This document shows positions 1-6,337 of a stretch of DNA of 8,003 nt, piece by piece. Source of the DNA: Oscillospiraceae bacterium (GTDB taxonomy: Bacteria; Bacillota; Clostridia; WRCU01); assembly GCA_009783805.1 (NCBI GenBank), contig WRCU01000056.1, positions 1 through 8,003 of the forward strand, in the 5' to 3' direction. The first letter of the stretch is position 1. Every line of letters starts with the position of its first letter. The notes under the pieces are model-generated. The model made no database searches. It was given only the letters and a program-made list of their open reading frames with translations, and was not told the origin of the DNA. Position numbers and translations under genes: made by a program.

Positions 1-569
1 CCTTCGCCGGGGTCGCCGCGGGCAGGCACTCGTCCTACATCAGGTCGCCGGCCTACGCGAGGGCCGCCTCGTATGGGCGCGGCACGGGCTTGCCACTGTT
101 CCAGCGGTTCCTGTCCGCATGGGCGTACCTATTGGCGGTTACGCTCCCGCTGACGTTGACCTTGCTGGCGTCGGGCGCCTACATGGGCTTCGGCCTGCGC
201 CTGGCGGGCATGGCGTCGCTGCTCGCTACGGCGATGCTGGCCGCATCGATAGCCACATTGGTCTCCGTGCTATCCGGCGATCCATCGATCGCCGCGGCCA
301 TGGCGGGCTTCGCGTTCGTTTCCGGCCTCATCGGCGGCGTCGTCATCCCCCTCACCTACCTCCCCGGGATTTTCGACGTGCTGAGGTACCTGTCGCCCAG
401 CCACTATTGCGTATCGTTCATATTGAATTCCGTGTTCTCCCATTCCGACGGCTTCCCGGCCTTCGAGTCGGCCGCGATGGCCTTGATGGCCGCCGGGATG
501 TACGCCGTCGCCGCGGCGGTCTTGGCCAGGAGGGAGAAGGGCGGGAGGTTGAATGCGGGAATTGCTTGA
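1..569 (+). CDS. ABC-2 type transporter permease, C-terminal part (5' end outside window)
   Basis: The frame is open from base 3, so the start lies upstream; 188 codons are visible. The protein is very hydrophobic, with about five predicted membrane segments. Near its centre it carries the layout typical of ABC-2 permease C-termini: a helix ending in GGVVIPLTYLP, then FDVLRYLSPSHYCVSFI, then a last helix (AMALMAAGMYAVAAAVLA) and a short basic tail. By family knowledge it would form half of the membrane channel of an ABC exporter in the cytoplasmic membrane. Its stop lies 17 bases inside the next gene, another ABC-2 permease, so the two probably form a heterodimeric pair driven by an ATPase encoded upstream. 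The substrate cannot be read from the sequence. An in-frame TTG at 90 is not the likely start because coding sequence continues upstream of it. Confidence 0.85.
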   Translation, partial: FAGVAAGRHSSYIRSPAYARAASYGRGTGLPLFQRFLSAWAYLLAVTLPLTLTLLASGAYMGFGLRLAGMASLLATAMLAASIATLVSVLSGDPSIAAAMAGFAFVSGLIGGVVIPLTYLPGIFDVLRYLSPSHYCVSFILNSVFSHSDGFPAFESAAMALMAAGMYAVAAAVLARREKGGRLNAGIA

Positions 570-1932
570 GATGGCTCTGGCGCGCGCCAAGCAGGCGCTG
601 CGCCCCGTGAAGACGGTATCGGTCCTGGCAGTGTTCCTCCTGCTCACCTACACGGCCTACTGGTATGCGACTTATGAGGGCGACGACGGGGGAAGGCTCA
701 GCGTCACGCTCACCGACATGGACGGGACGTTCCTGTCGGGCGTCCTGGTCGGGCTCCTCTCGGAAAGCGCCTTCTTCGACATTAGGCAGTGCGATGAGGA
801 GACCGCGTCTTTTTTGGTCTCATCGGGCAGGTGTGAGGTCGGCTTCATTATAAAGCCCGGATTTGAGGAGGCATTAAGGGGGGGCGTGGATGGGTTCGCC
901 CCCATACGCGTCATCAAGTCGTCTTCAACCGTCTCCCACGTCGCCATCTGCGAGCTCCTGAGCGGGAGCATAAACAGGATAAAGGCCAACGCGGAGGCGG
1001 CCAACATGCTGGTAAGGCTATTGGGCCCGCAGGGCATCGACCTGCGTGACGTGCCTAGGCCGGGCGGGGGAGGTGGGGACGACCCCGGGTCGGGGTCCGG
1101 GGCAGGCTACGGGGCGGGTGAAGGCGGGGACAAGTGGCTGGAAGTTTGGGCCTATGGCGATTCCTTTTGGTACCCTGAGCCGTTGATGGGGTTGATCTAC
1201 GTGGAGCTGAGCGAGGTGGGGGGCTACGACGGCAAGACCGCGATCGTCGCGGACCGCGCGGGCCAGGGCCCCGAAGGGGACGGCGAGGCCGGCGTGGGCG
1301 GCGGGGAGGACGATACCTGGTTCCGCGTCTATGCTGCGATCCTCTTTACGATGGTGATGTACCTCACCTTCAACCTGGCCTCCGCGTTCGGCGTCGACCG
1401 CAAGTCGGGGCTCAACCTGCGGGCCCGCTCGTTCCGGACCATGCCGTCCATGGACTTCGCATGCAGGGCGGTCAGTGTGGTCGCCATATCCCTGGCCGCC
1501 GTGGCGGCCAACCTCGCCGTGACCGCAGCTTTCTTCGGGGAGCTGCTGATACCGTCGTCGCTGCCCGGGTTGACGGCCCTTGTCATCATGGGCGCCGCGG
1601 CGCTGGGAGCCTTCGCCTCGGCCCTCAGCATGCTGGAGGGCGGGAAGGCCATGACGCAGGCCTTCGGGGTCTCTGTCATGCTGTACAACCTGCTGTTCAG
1701 CGGCATGGTCCTGGGTGACCTTCTCACGGGGACGGCGGTAGGCCGGGTCTCGTTCCTCTACAGCGTCTACAACATGGGGGATGGCTACGCCCTTGCCTTG
1801 GCGGCGGTGGCGGCCTTGTCCCTCGCGTTCGGCGCGGCCGCGTCCGCGGTCATGCGGACAATAAAGCGAGGTTGGCATATAATTGGGGATGCCTCGGAAG
1901 CCAGGGCGCCTGCCCATGGGCGGGGCAGATAA
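553..1932 (+). CDS. ABC-2 type transporter permease with large extracytoplasmic domain
   Basis: 459 residues. The ATG at 553 follows GGGAGG (542-547) and overlaps the upstream permease by 17 bases, suggesting coupled translation. Architecture: basic N-terminus, membrane segment at about 22-40, a roughly 215-residue extracytoplasmic region, then about five membrane segments between about 258 and 436, and a basic C-terminal tail. This single helix, large outer loop, then helix bundle is the classic ABC-2 (YhgE/Pip-like or DrrB-like) permease layout. The outer domain begins SVTLTDMDGTFLSGVL, which fits the 'DxDxs' start common in this group. Two Gly/Asp/Glu-rich low-complexity stretches, at about 168-193 and 237-255, interrupt the outer region. 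With its neighbour it would form an exporter; the substrate is unknown. It ends in tandem stops, TAA then TAG (1930-1935). A promoter candidate for the next genes lies inside its last codons. Confidence 0.85.
   Translation: MRELLEMALARAKQALRPVKTVSVLAVFLLLTYTAYWYATYEGDDGGRLSVTLTDMDGTFLSGVLVGLLSESAFFDIRQCDEETASFLVSSGRCEVGFIIKPGFEEALRGGVDGFAPIRVIKSSSTVSHVAICELLSGSINRIKANAEAANMLVRLLGPQGIDLRDVPRPGGGGGDDPGSGSGAGYGAGEGGDKWLEVWAYGDSFWYPEPLMGLIYVELSEVGGYDGKTAIVADRAGQGPEGDGEAGVGGGEDDTWFRVYAAILFTMVMYLTFNLASAFGVDRKSGLNLRARSFRTMPSMDFACRAVSVVAISLAAVAANLAVTAAFFGELLIPSSLPGLTALVIMGAAALGAFASALSMLEGGKAMTQAFGVSVMLYNLLFSGMVLGDLLTGTAVGRVSFLYSVYNMGDGYALALAAVAALSLAFGAAASAVMRTIKRGWHIIGDASEARAPAHGRGR
1855..1883 (+). 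promoter_or_regulatory. Probable sigma-A promoter inside the permease 3' end, driving deoC
   Basis: A perfect TATAAT (1878-1883) lies 17 bp downstream of CGGACA (1855-1860, 4 of 6 matches to TTGACA). A perfect -10 is rare by chance in such GC-rich DNA. The predicted start is near 1890, giving a deoC leader of about 64 nt. The -10 is read within the codons for His-Ile-Ile near the permease C-terminus, so it could still be a coding coincidence. It would let deoC and its two followers be expressed independently of the exporter. Confidence 0.5.
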
Positions 1933-1953
1933 TAGGCGGATAAGGGAGGGGCC

Positions 1954-2640
1954 ATGAAAGCGTCAGAGATAGCCGCGATGATCGACCATTCGCTTCTAAG
2001 GCCGGAGATGACCTTGGAGGACGTCAGGGCGGGGTGCGCCTTGGCCAAGGAGTACGGGACCGCGTCGGTCTGCGTGAGGCCGTGCGACGTCTCGGAGGCG
2101 GCAGCCATCCTGAAGGGCAGCCCGGTCAAGGTCGGGACCGTGATCGGGTTCCCCCACGGCGCCAACAACGTGACGGTGAAGGTCCTCGAGTGCGTGGAGG
2201 CGATGAGGGACGGGGCCGTGGAGCTGGACGTGGTCATGAACTATGGAAAGCTCCTTTCGGGCGACGCCGGGTACGTCCGCGACGAGATACGCATCATAGC
2301 GGAGTGCGCCCATAAAGGCGGGGCGATCGTCAAGGTCATCCTGGAGAACTGCTTCCTCACGGAGGACCTCATAGCCGAGGCCTGCGGAATATGCGAGGAC
2401 GCCGGCGCGGACTTCGTCAAGACCTCGACGGGCTTCGGGTCCGGGGGCGCCACGCTCGCCGACCTGGCCTTGATGCGCAGGTCCTGCTCGGGGAAGGTGA
2501 GGATCAAGGCGGCTGGCGGCGTCAGGACGCTGGACGCGGCCCTGGACGTGATCAAGGCGGGCTGCTCGAGGTTCGGGGCCACCGCGACCAAGGCCATAGT
2601 GGAGGAAGCCAGGGCACGCGAGGGGGATGGGACGCCATAA
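1954..2640 (+). CDS. deoC: Deoxyribose-phosphate aldolase (DERA)
   Basis: 228 residues, normal length for the bacterial enzyme. It reversibly splits 2-deoxyribose-5-phosphate into glyceraldehyde-3-phosphate and acetaldehyde in the cytoplasm, ending deoxynucleoside catabolism. The class I aldolase signatures are all present: DHSLLRPEMT (11-20), GFPHGANN (65-72), ELDVVMN (90-96) with Asp92, VKTSTGFGSGGAT (155-167) with Schiff-base Lys156, and IKAAGGVRT (184-192) with the second active-site Lys185. It looks like a complete, active enzyme. The ATG at 1954 follows GGAGG (1945-1949) at 4 nt. No other deo genes (deoA, deoD, deoB) are visible; instead a coiled-coil gene and a GNAT gene follow. A promoter candidate at 1855-1883 could drive it. 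Confidence 0.97.
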   Translation: MKASEIAAMIDHSLLRPEMTLEDVRAGCALAKEYGTASVCVRPCDVSEAAAILKGSPVKVGTVIGFPHGANNVTVKVLECVEAMRDGAVELDVVMNYGKLLSGDAGYVRDEIRIIAECAHKGGAIVKVILENCFLTEDLIAEACGICEDAGADFVKTSTGFGSGGATLADLALMRRSCSGKVRIKAAGGVRTLDAALDVIKAGCSRFGATATKAIVEEARAREGDGTP

Positions 2641-2666
2641 TATCCGAAGGCGACGCGAAGGCGGCA

Positions 2667-3236
2667 TTGGACGTCTCCAACCTCATATACTACAACATCC
2701 CGGACGTCATCAAGGATGAGCGTTGGGCGGGGATCTTCAGGCACGTCGAGAAGAGCGGGCGCATACTCGACCTGGAGGCCAAGGCGGGGCAGGCCTTGGC
2801 GGACAGGGACCAGGCCGAGAGGCAGATGAAGGTCATACCCACCGTCAAGAAGGAGCGCCTGGGCCGCATCCTCGAGCTCACCACCGCGGCCTTCGACGAG
2901 GGCGACGACGGCGCCAAGGAGCAGATGCGCGCATGCCAGAAGGAGGTCGATGACCTCAACGCTTTGCTGGCCGACTCCGAGGCCAGGGCCGAAAGGTTCG
3001 GTGAGGAGGCCAAGAGGCTGAACGCGCTGATCATCGAGGCCACCGCCAAGCTGGTCAACAAGCGCGTCCGCTCGTTTGAGAGGAGCATGAGGAAGATGAA
3101 CGCCTCGATCGGGCGGCTGGAAAGGAAGCTCGCGGCCGGCCAGTCGGAGAGGGATGCGCTGAAGGCCAAGTATAACGCCGTCTACGCGTTCTTCCACGCG
3201 TTCTTCGGCAAGGAGATAATAGACAAGAACGATTAG
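2667..3236 (+). CDS. Coiled-coil protein of unknown function
   Basis: 189 residues from TTG 2667, which has GAAGG (2657-2661) 5 nt upstream. The frame is open far back into deoC, but those codons are a shadow. Between the deoC stop and 2667 the frame still reads SEGDAKAA with native-like codons. The true start could therefore be ATA at 2637 or 2640, the former overlapping the deoC TAA in the way ATGA overlaps do. The protein is soluble, very rich in Lys, Glu, Asp, Arg and Ala, and almost wholly helical. After an N-terminal NLIYYNIPDVIKDERW motif comes a long heptad-like region ending in YAFFHAFFGKEIIDKND. There is no signal peptide, membrane segment or catalytic motif. I do not recognise a named family; it resembles uncharacterised clostridial proteins from memory only. 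It sits between deoC and a GNAT gene, whose SD overlaps its stop codon. Confidence 0.8.
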   Translation: MDVSNLIYYNIPDVIKDERWAGIFRHVEKSGRILDLEAKAGQALADRDQAERQMKVIPTVKKERLGRILELTTAAFDEGDDGAKEQMRACQKEVDDLNALLADSEARAERFGEEAKRLNALIIEATAKLVNKRVRSFERSMRKMNASIGRLERKLAAGQSERDALKAKYNAVYAFFHAFFGKEIIDKND

Positions 3237-3246
3237 GGAGGCGGCC

Positions 3247-3693
3247 ATGCTGATGCGCGAGGCCCGGCCGGGCGACGCCGGGGCCCTGATGGAGCTGTAC
3301 GGCAGGCACCTCGCCGCCGCCCCCCCGGACGCGGCGCAGTCCGTCCCGCTATGGGAGGGGGCCATCGAAAGGTTCTCGGCCGACCCGAATTACCTCATAC
3401 TCATCGCCGAGGTCGGGGGCGTGCCCGTATCGACCGTCACGCTCGTCATCGTCGAGAACCTCACGCACGGCATGAGGCCGTACGCCCTGATAGAGAACGT
3501 CGTCACGCACCCCGGGCACAGGCGGATGCGGCATGCGACGGCCTTGATGGCGAAGGCGGTCGGGATCGCCGAGGGGCGCGGCTGCTATAAGGTGATGCTG
3601 GCCACCGGGTCGAGGTCGGAAGGGACCCTTAGGTTCTACGAAGGCTGCGGGTTCGACGGGGACGCCAAGAAGGCGTTTGTCAGGTGGCTCTGA
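3247..3693 (+). CDS. GNAT-family N-acetyltransferase
   Basis: 148 residues, a single compact GNAT domain. The ATG at 3247 follows AGGGAGG (3235-3241) at 5 nt; this SD shares bases with the TAG stop of the previous gene (3234-3236), so translation is probably coupled. N-terminal REARPGDAGALMELY matches the usual first strand and helix. The core strand IENVVTHPG (82-90) leads into the acetyl-CoA loop, and KVMLATGSRSEGTLRFYEGCGF (115-136) is the usual C-terminal motif, where a Tyr (Y131) commonly serves as general acid. Oddly, the pyrophosphate-binding loop reads HRRMRHATALM (91-101): Arg95 stands where relatives of this subgroup have the conserved Gly of R-x-x-G-x-A. CoA binding may be altered. 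The acceptor substrate is unknown. It is probably the last gene of the deoC transcription unit. Confidence 0.88.
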   Translation: MLMREARPGDAGALMELYGRHLAAAPPDAAQSVPLWEGAIERFSADPNYLILIAEVGGVPVSTVTLVIVENLTHGMRPYALIENVVTHPGHRRMRHATALMAKAVGIAEGRGCYKVMLATGSRSEGTLRFYEGCGFDGDAKKAFVRWL

Positions 3694-3717
3694 CCCCTCG
3701 CAAAGCCCGGGCCGGTC

Positions 3718-3726
3718 TGATACAAT
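3718..3726 (+). promoter_or_regulatory. Extended -10 promoter, possibly giving a leaderless alr mRNA
   Basis: TGATACAAT matches the extended -10 pattern TGnTATAAT with one mismatch. At a 17-bp spacer the -35 position (3698-3703, TCGCAA) is poor, as is tolerated by extended -10 promoters. Only 7 nt separate the -10 from the alr ATG at 3734, so initiation would fall at about 3733-3734. No Shine-Dalgarno sequence precedes that ATG, which fits leaderless translation. CATAAT (3728-3733) is a second, weaker -10-like hexamer but would start inside the gene. Confidence 0.45.
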
Positions 3727-3733
3727 CCATAAT

Positions 3734-4930
3734 ATGGAGACGAAGCCCGACCTTACGGCCCCGGCCACGCTCAGCAGGGCATGGGCCGAAGTCGACCTGG
3801 ATGCCATAGAGCACAACGTGAGGGCGGTCATGGGGCTCTTGGGCCCTTCCAGGCTCTGCGGGGTAGTGAAGGCCGACGCGTACGGCCACGGCGTGCTGGA
3901 GACGTCCAAGGTCCTGGCGCGGTGCGGCGCGTCCTACCTGGCGGTTTCCATCCTGGACGAGGCGCTGGAGCTGAGGCGCACGGGAATCGCGCTCCCCATC
4001 CTTGTCCTGAGCTACACCGATCCCAAGCGCGCAAGCGAGGTCGTGGACGGCAAGGTCACCCAGACCGTCTTCGACCTGGGCCTAGCCGAAGCCCTGTCCG
4101 ACGAGGCTGTCAGGCGGGGGCGGAAGGTCAGGGTTCATGCGAAGGTGGACACGGGCATGGGCAGGGTGGGCTTCATGCCGGGCTACAACGCGGTCAAGGA
4201 CATAGCGCGCATCGCGGCGATGCCGGGCATAGTCCTGGAAGGGATGTTCACCCACTTCGCCGCCTCCGACGAGGACGACCCGACATACACCGCCATGCAG
4301 ACGGAGGCGTTCGTCTGTATCGCGGATGAGCTGCATCGGGTGGGCATCGGCATACCGATACTGCACTCGGCGAACAGCGCCGCCGTCATGCGCCATCCTG
4401 AGACGCACATGGATATGGCGAGGGTGGGGTTGGCCATATACGGGCTATACCCATCGGGTGGGGCCGTTGAAACGGCGACCCGCCTCATCCCCGCATTGAG
4501 CCTAAAGTCCAGCGTGGTCATGGTGAAGAAGATGGGGCCGGGCATGTCCGTAAGCTATGGGCGCAGGTTCACCACGCGGAGGGAGAGCGTCATGGCGACG
4601 GTCCCGATAGGCTACGCCGACGGCTTTTCCAGGATTCACACGGGCTCGGCCCACGTCTTGATCGGCGGCATGCGCCATCCCGTGGTGGGGGCCATCTGCA
4701 TGGACCAATGCGTCGTGGACGTGACGGACGCGGCCGGCGAGGTCTCGGTCGGCGACGAGGTGGTCATCATCGGCGGTCAGGGCGGGGGGCGCATCGAGGC
4801 GGAGGAGCTGGCCGAGCAGGCGGGGACGATAAACTATGAGGTCGCCTGCCTGGTGGGGCGCAGGGTCCCCAGGGCATACATCAAGGATGGGAAGGTGCGC
4901 AAGGTCGTTAATTACCTGTTCGGCGAGTGA
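3734..4930 (+). CDS. alr: Alanine racemase (PLP-dependent)
   Basis: 398 residues, slightly longer than the usual 360-390. It interconverts L- and D-alanine in the cytoplasm, supplying D-Ala for peptidoglycan. Key sites: VVKADAYGHG (44-53) with PLP Lys46; ARVGLAIYG (229-237) with Arg230, which normally contacts the PLP ring nitrogen; SVSYGRRF (272-279) with Tyr275, the second catalytic base; GYADGFSR (293-300); and ICMDQ (321-325) with the Met-Asp pair of the substrate site. The enzyme looks intact. The frame is open upstream to an ATG at 3677 inside the GNAT gene, but homology begins near ATLSRAWAEVDLDAI, so ATG 3734 is preferred even though it lacks an SD. An extended -10 just upstream suggests its own promoter. 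The following gene starts 31 nt after its stop and is probably co-transcribed. Confidence 0.97.
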   Translation: METKPDLTAPATLSRAWAEVDLDAIEHNVRAVMGLLGPSRLCGVVKADAYGHGVLETSKVLARCGASYLAVSILDEALELRRTGIALPILVLSYTDPKRASEVVDGKVTQTVFDLGLAEALSDEAVRRGRKVRVHAKVDTGMGRVGFMPGYNAVKDIARIAAMPGIVLEGMFTHFAASDEDDPTYTAMQTEAFVCIADELHRVGIGIPILHSANSAAVMRHPETHMDMARVGLAIYGLYPSGGAVETATRLIPALSLKSSVVMVKKMGPGMSVSYGRRFTTRRESVMATVPIGYADGFSRIHTGSAHVLIGGMRHPVVGAICMDQCVVDVTDAAGEVSVGDEVVIIGGQGGGRIEAEELAEQAGTINYEVACLVGRRVPRAYIKDGKVRKVVNYLFGE

Positions 4931-4961
4931 CCGATAGGGTCGCCCGTCCGGCGGATGCGAA

Positions 4962-5687
4962 ATGGGGGGGACGATGATGGGGGGCAGTAAGTCGGGCGGA
5001 AAAGGCGGCGGCTCGACGGTCGGCGGACTCAAGGGGCTTACGGTCAGGGACTTCAGGTACGTCGCCCTATGCGTGGCCGTGGCGGTGCTGGCGATTATCC
5101 AGGTGGTATCGGGGACGCCCGGGGGGGCGGCTATATCGGAGGACGAGCTCGTGCCTACGGTCGCGTACGTGAACAAGCAGATAGGGGCCCTTCAGGACCG
5201 GATGGACGCGCTGACCAGGCAGAACGAGGACTATCGGGCCCTGGTGGACGAGCTGACGAAGGCGATCGGCGCGCTGAGGGGCGGCGACGACTTCTCCACG
5301 AGGCTGGATAGGATCGAGGGCGTGAATACGTCGATCGTCGACACGATGAGGGACATCTACGACCAATACCAAAAGCTGATAAAGGCGGGCTCGTCCTCGC
5401 AGGGCGGCTCAGCGCAGCCTTCCGGCGAATCGGCCTACGCCTTCATCGTGGTCGCGGCCGGGAAGACCATACGGACAGGCGAGGGCACCGAGATAATCGT
5501 TCGTTCCGGGGCGGCGGTGGGCCTGGTCGGATCGGCCGGGCTGGCGAACGTGACGACCGGCACCGACTTGGGCACGCGGGAGGTCACGATCGACCACCTG
5601 CTGGTCTCGGCGAAGAATGACGGCCGGGGCATCAGGGTGACGCGCGACGCCGGGATACTCATCCGCGGCCCCTACACCATAGGCTGA
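4962..5687 (+). CDS. Single-pass membrane protein with coiled coil and conserved-looking C-terminal domain, function unknown
   Basis: 241 residues. The N-terminus (1-25) is Gly/Ser/Lys-rich. One membrane helix (about 32-50, YVALCVAVAVLAIIQVVSG) follows basic residues, so the rest probably faces outward. Residues about 66-142 form a charged coiled coil. A short Ser/Gly/Gln linker (143-157) leads to a compact beta-rich domain (about 158-241) with GEGTEIIVRSGAAVGL, DHLLVSAKNDGRGIRV and a terminal ILIRGPYTIG. I recall similar C-terminal domains in uncharacterised clostridial proteins, but no function. The ATG at 4962 has a weak SD (GGCGGA, 4950-4955); ATGs at 4974 and 4977 are alternatives. The start codon runs into a tract of seven G (4964-4970). 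It lies 31 nt after alr, so a surface or wall-related role is conceivable but unproven. Part of its 3' end is repeated just downstream. Confidence 0.85.
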   Translation: MGGTMMGGSKSGGKGGGSTVGGLKGLTVRDFRYVALCVAVAVLAIIQVVSGTPGGAAISEDELVPTVAYVNKQIGALQDRMDALTRQNEDYRALVDELTKAIGALRGGDDFSTRLDRIEGVNTSIVDTMRDIYDQYQKLIKAGSSSQGGSAQPSGESAYAFIVVAAGKTIRTGEGTEIIVRSGAAVGLVGSAGLANVTTGTDLGTREVTIDHLLVSAKNDGRGIRVTRDAGILIRGPYTIG

Positions 5688-5718
5688 CCGCCGCCTCGCG
5701 GGCGCGGGGCCGGGGCCG

Positions 5719-5749
5719 CGCTCGACGCCGGGATCCCCATGCGCGGGCC
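5719..5749 (+). repeat. Degenerate direct copy of the 3' end of the upstream gene
   Basis: Bases 5719-5749 match 5641-5671, inside the preceding gene, at 26 of 31 positions with an offset of 78 bases (26 codons). The copy is in the same reading frame after the stop. It would encode DAGIPMRGP, against DAGILIRGP in the gene. A further shared 9-mer, GGCCGGGGC (5622-5630 and 5708-5716), lies before each copy with different spacing. This looks like a decayed tandem duplication of the gene tail lying in the intergenic gap. Confidence 0.65.
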
Positions 5750-5762
5750 TGCGCGGCAGGCC
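5746..5762. other. Perfect stem-loop in the convergent intergenic gap
   Basis: GGCCTGC (5746-5752) and GCAGGCC (5756-5762) form a perfect 7-bp stem with a GCG loop. It sits between the ends of two converging genes, where a shared terminator would be expected. No T-tract follows on either strand, so it is not a classic intrinsic terminator. It could be a U-less terminator or an mRNA 3'-end stabiliser. Confidence 0.4.
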
Positions 5763-5777
5763 GGCATCGGTGACGCC

Positions 5778-6275
5778 TCACAACCGCAGCTCCATCATCC
5801 CTGCGTTCGCCGCGAATCCCCGCCTCTCGTATATGGGCCTGCCCATATCGGTGGCGTCGAGGTAGGCCTTGCCGCACCCGCGGCCCCGCGCGGCTTCCAG
5901 TATGAGCGTCAGGAGCCTGCCCGCTATACCCATGCGCCGGTACGCGGGCAGGGTGTACATGTTCGATACGTAGGCGGCCAACCCCGTTGGGTTGCCGGCG
6001 TTCGGGGGCTTGCCATAAAACGATACGCCGCTCGTGCCCACGATCGAGGCGCCGTCGAGCGCGACGTAGGCGACGAACGACCCGTCGGCCATCGCGGCCC
6101 GAAAGTAAGCCATAATGGACGCACGCAGGGATCCGTCAGGGGCGTCCGCCCCCTTTGGGCCTACCTCCGACAGAAACGCCATCCTGAGGCCCGCCAGTGC
6201 GGGCAGGTCGGCCGAGTCGGCCTTCCGAAACGTGATCCGCCCGACTTCGTCGGGCCTTGCCGTAGGGTCAGTCAT
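5778..6275 (-). CDS. GNAT-family N-acetyltransferase
   Basis: 165 residues from ATG 6275, chosen because AAGGAGG (6284-6290) lies 8 nt upstream of it; the ATG at 6281 would be only 2 nt away. Domain order is standard: ITFRKADSADLPALAGLR at the N-terminus, a central strand FVAYVALDGASIVGTSGVSF, then VSNMYTLPAYRRMGIAGRLL (103-122) with an intact acetyl-CoA loop RRMGIA (113-118), and PIYERRGF (147-154) with the usual C-terminal Tyr. Relatives acetylate a wide range of amines, so no substrate can be named. It is transcribed alone, convergent to the membrane coiled-coil gene and divergent from hisZ. Unlike the other GNAT in this window it keeps the loop Gly, and the two do not look like recent duplicates. 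Confidence 0.9.
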   Translation of the reverse strand: MTDPTARPDEVGRITFRKADSADLPALAGLRMAFLSEVGPKGADAPDGSLRASIMAYFRAAMADGSFVAYVALDGASIVGTSGVSFYGKPPNAGNPTGLAAYVSNMYTLPAYRRMGIAGRLLTLILEAARGRGCGKAYLDATDMGRPIYERRGFAANAGMMELRL

Positions 6276-6337
6276 CGCCATGGCCTCCTTGCCTTGGGGC
6301 AGCCGTCCGCGGAACGTCTCCGACGTCCGCCCTTTCC

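Noticed and set aside
709..735. DMDGT motif in the second permease as a HAD phosphatase active site
   Set aside because: No other HAD motifs follow; the motif fits the start of the outer domain of ABC-2 permeases.
799..821. Inverted repeat GAGACC/GGTCTC with six T as an intrinsic terminator
   Set aside because: The T-tract lies in the loop rather than after the stem, and the site is inside an intact coding frame.
1018..1917. Minus-strand open frame of 299 codons opposite the permease
   Set aside because: Composition is typical of an antisense shadow (Arg/His/Gly/Pro-rich), while the plus frame has clear membrane helices.
2241..3365. Long minus-strand open frame of 374 codons across deoC and the coiled-coil gene
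   Set aside because: Shadow of two plus-strand genes in GC-rich DNA; no recognisable domain and it spans gene boundaries.
4922..4944. Short hairpin between alr and the next gene as a terminator
   Set aside because: The stem is weak and includes a wobble pair, no T-tract follows, and the 31-nt spacing favours co-transcription.
4964..4970. Seven-G tract at the start of the membrane coiled-coil gene as programmed slippage
   Set aside because: The frame is intact as written and the alternative frames stay short; it merits only a read-quality check.
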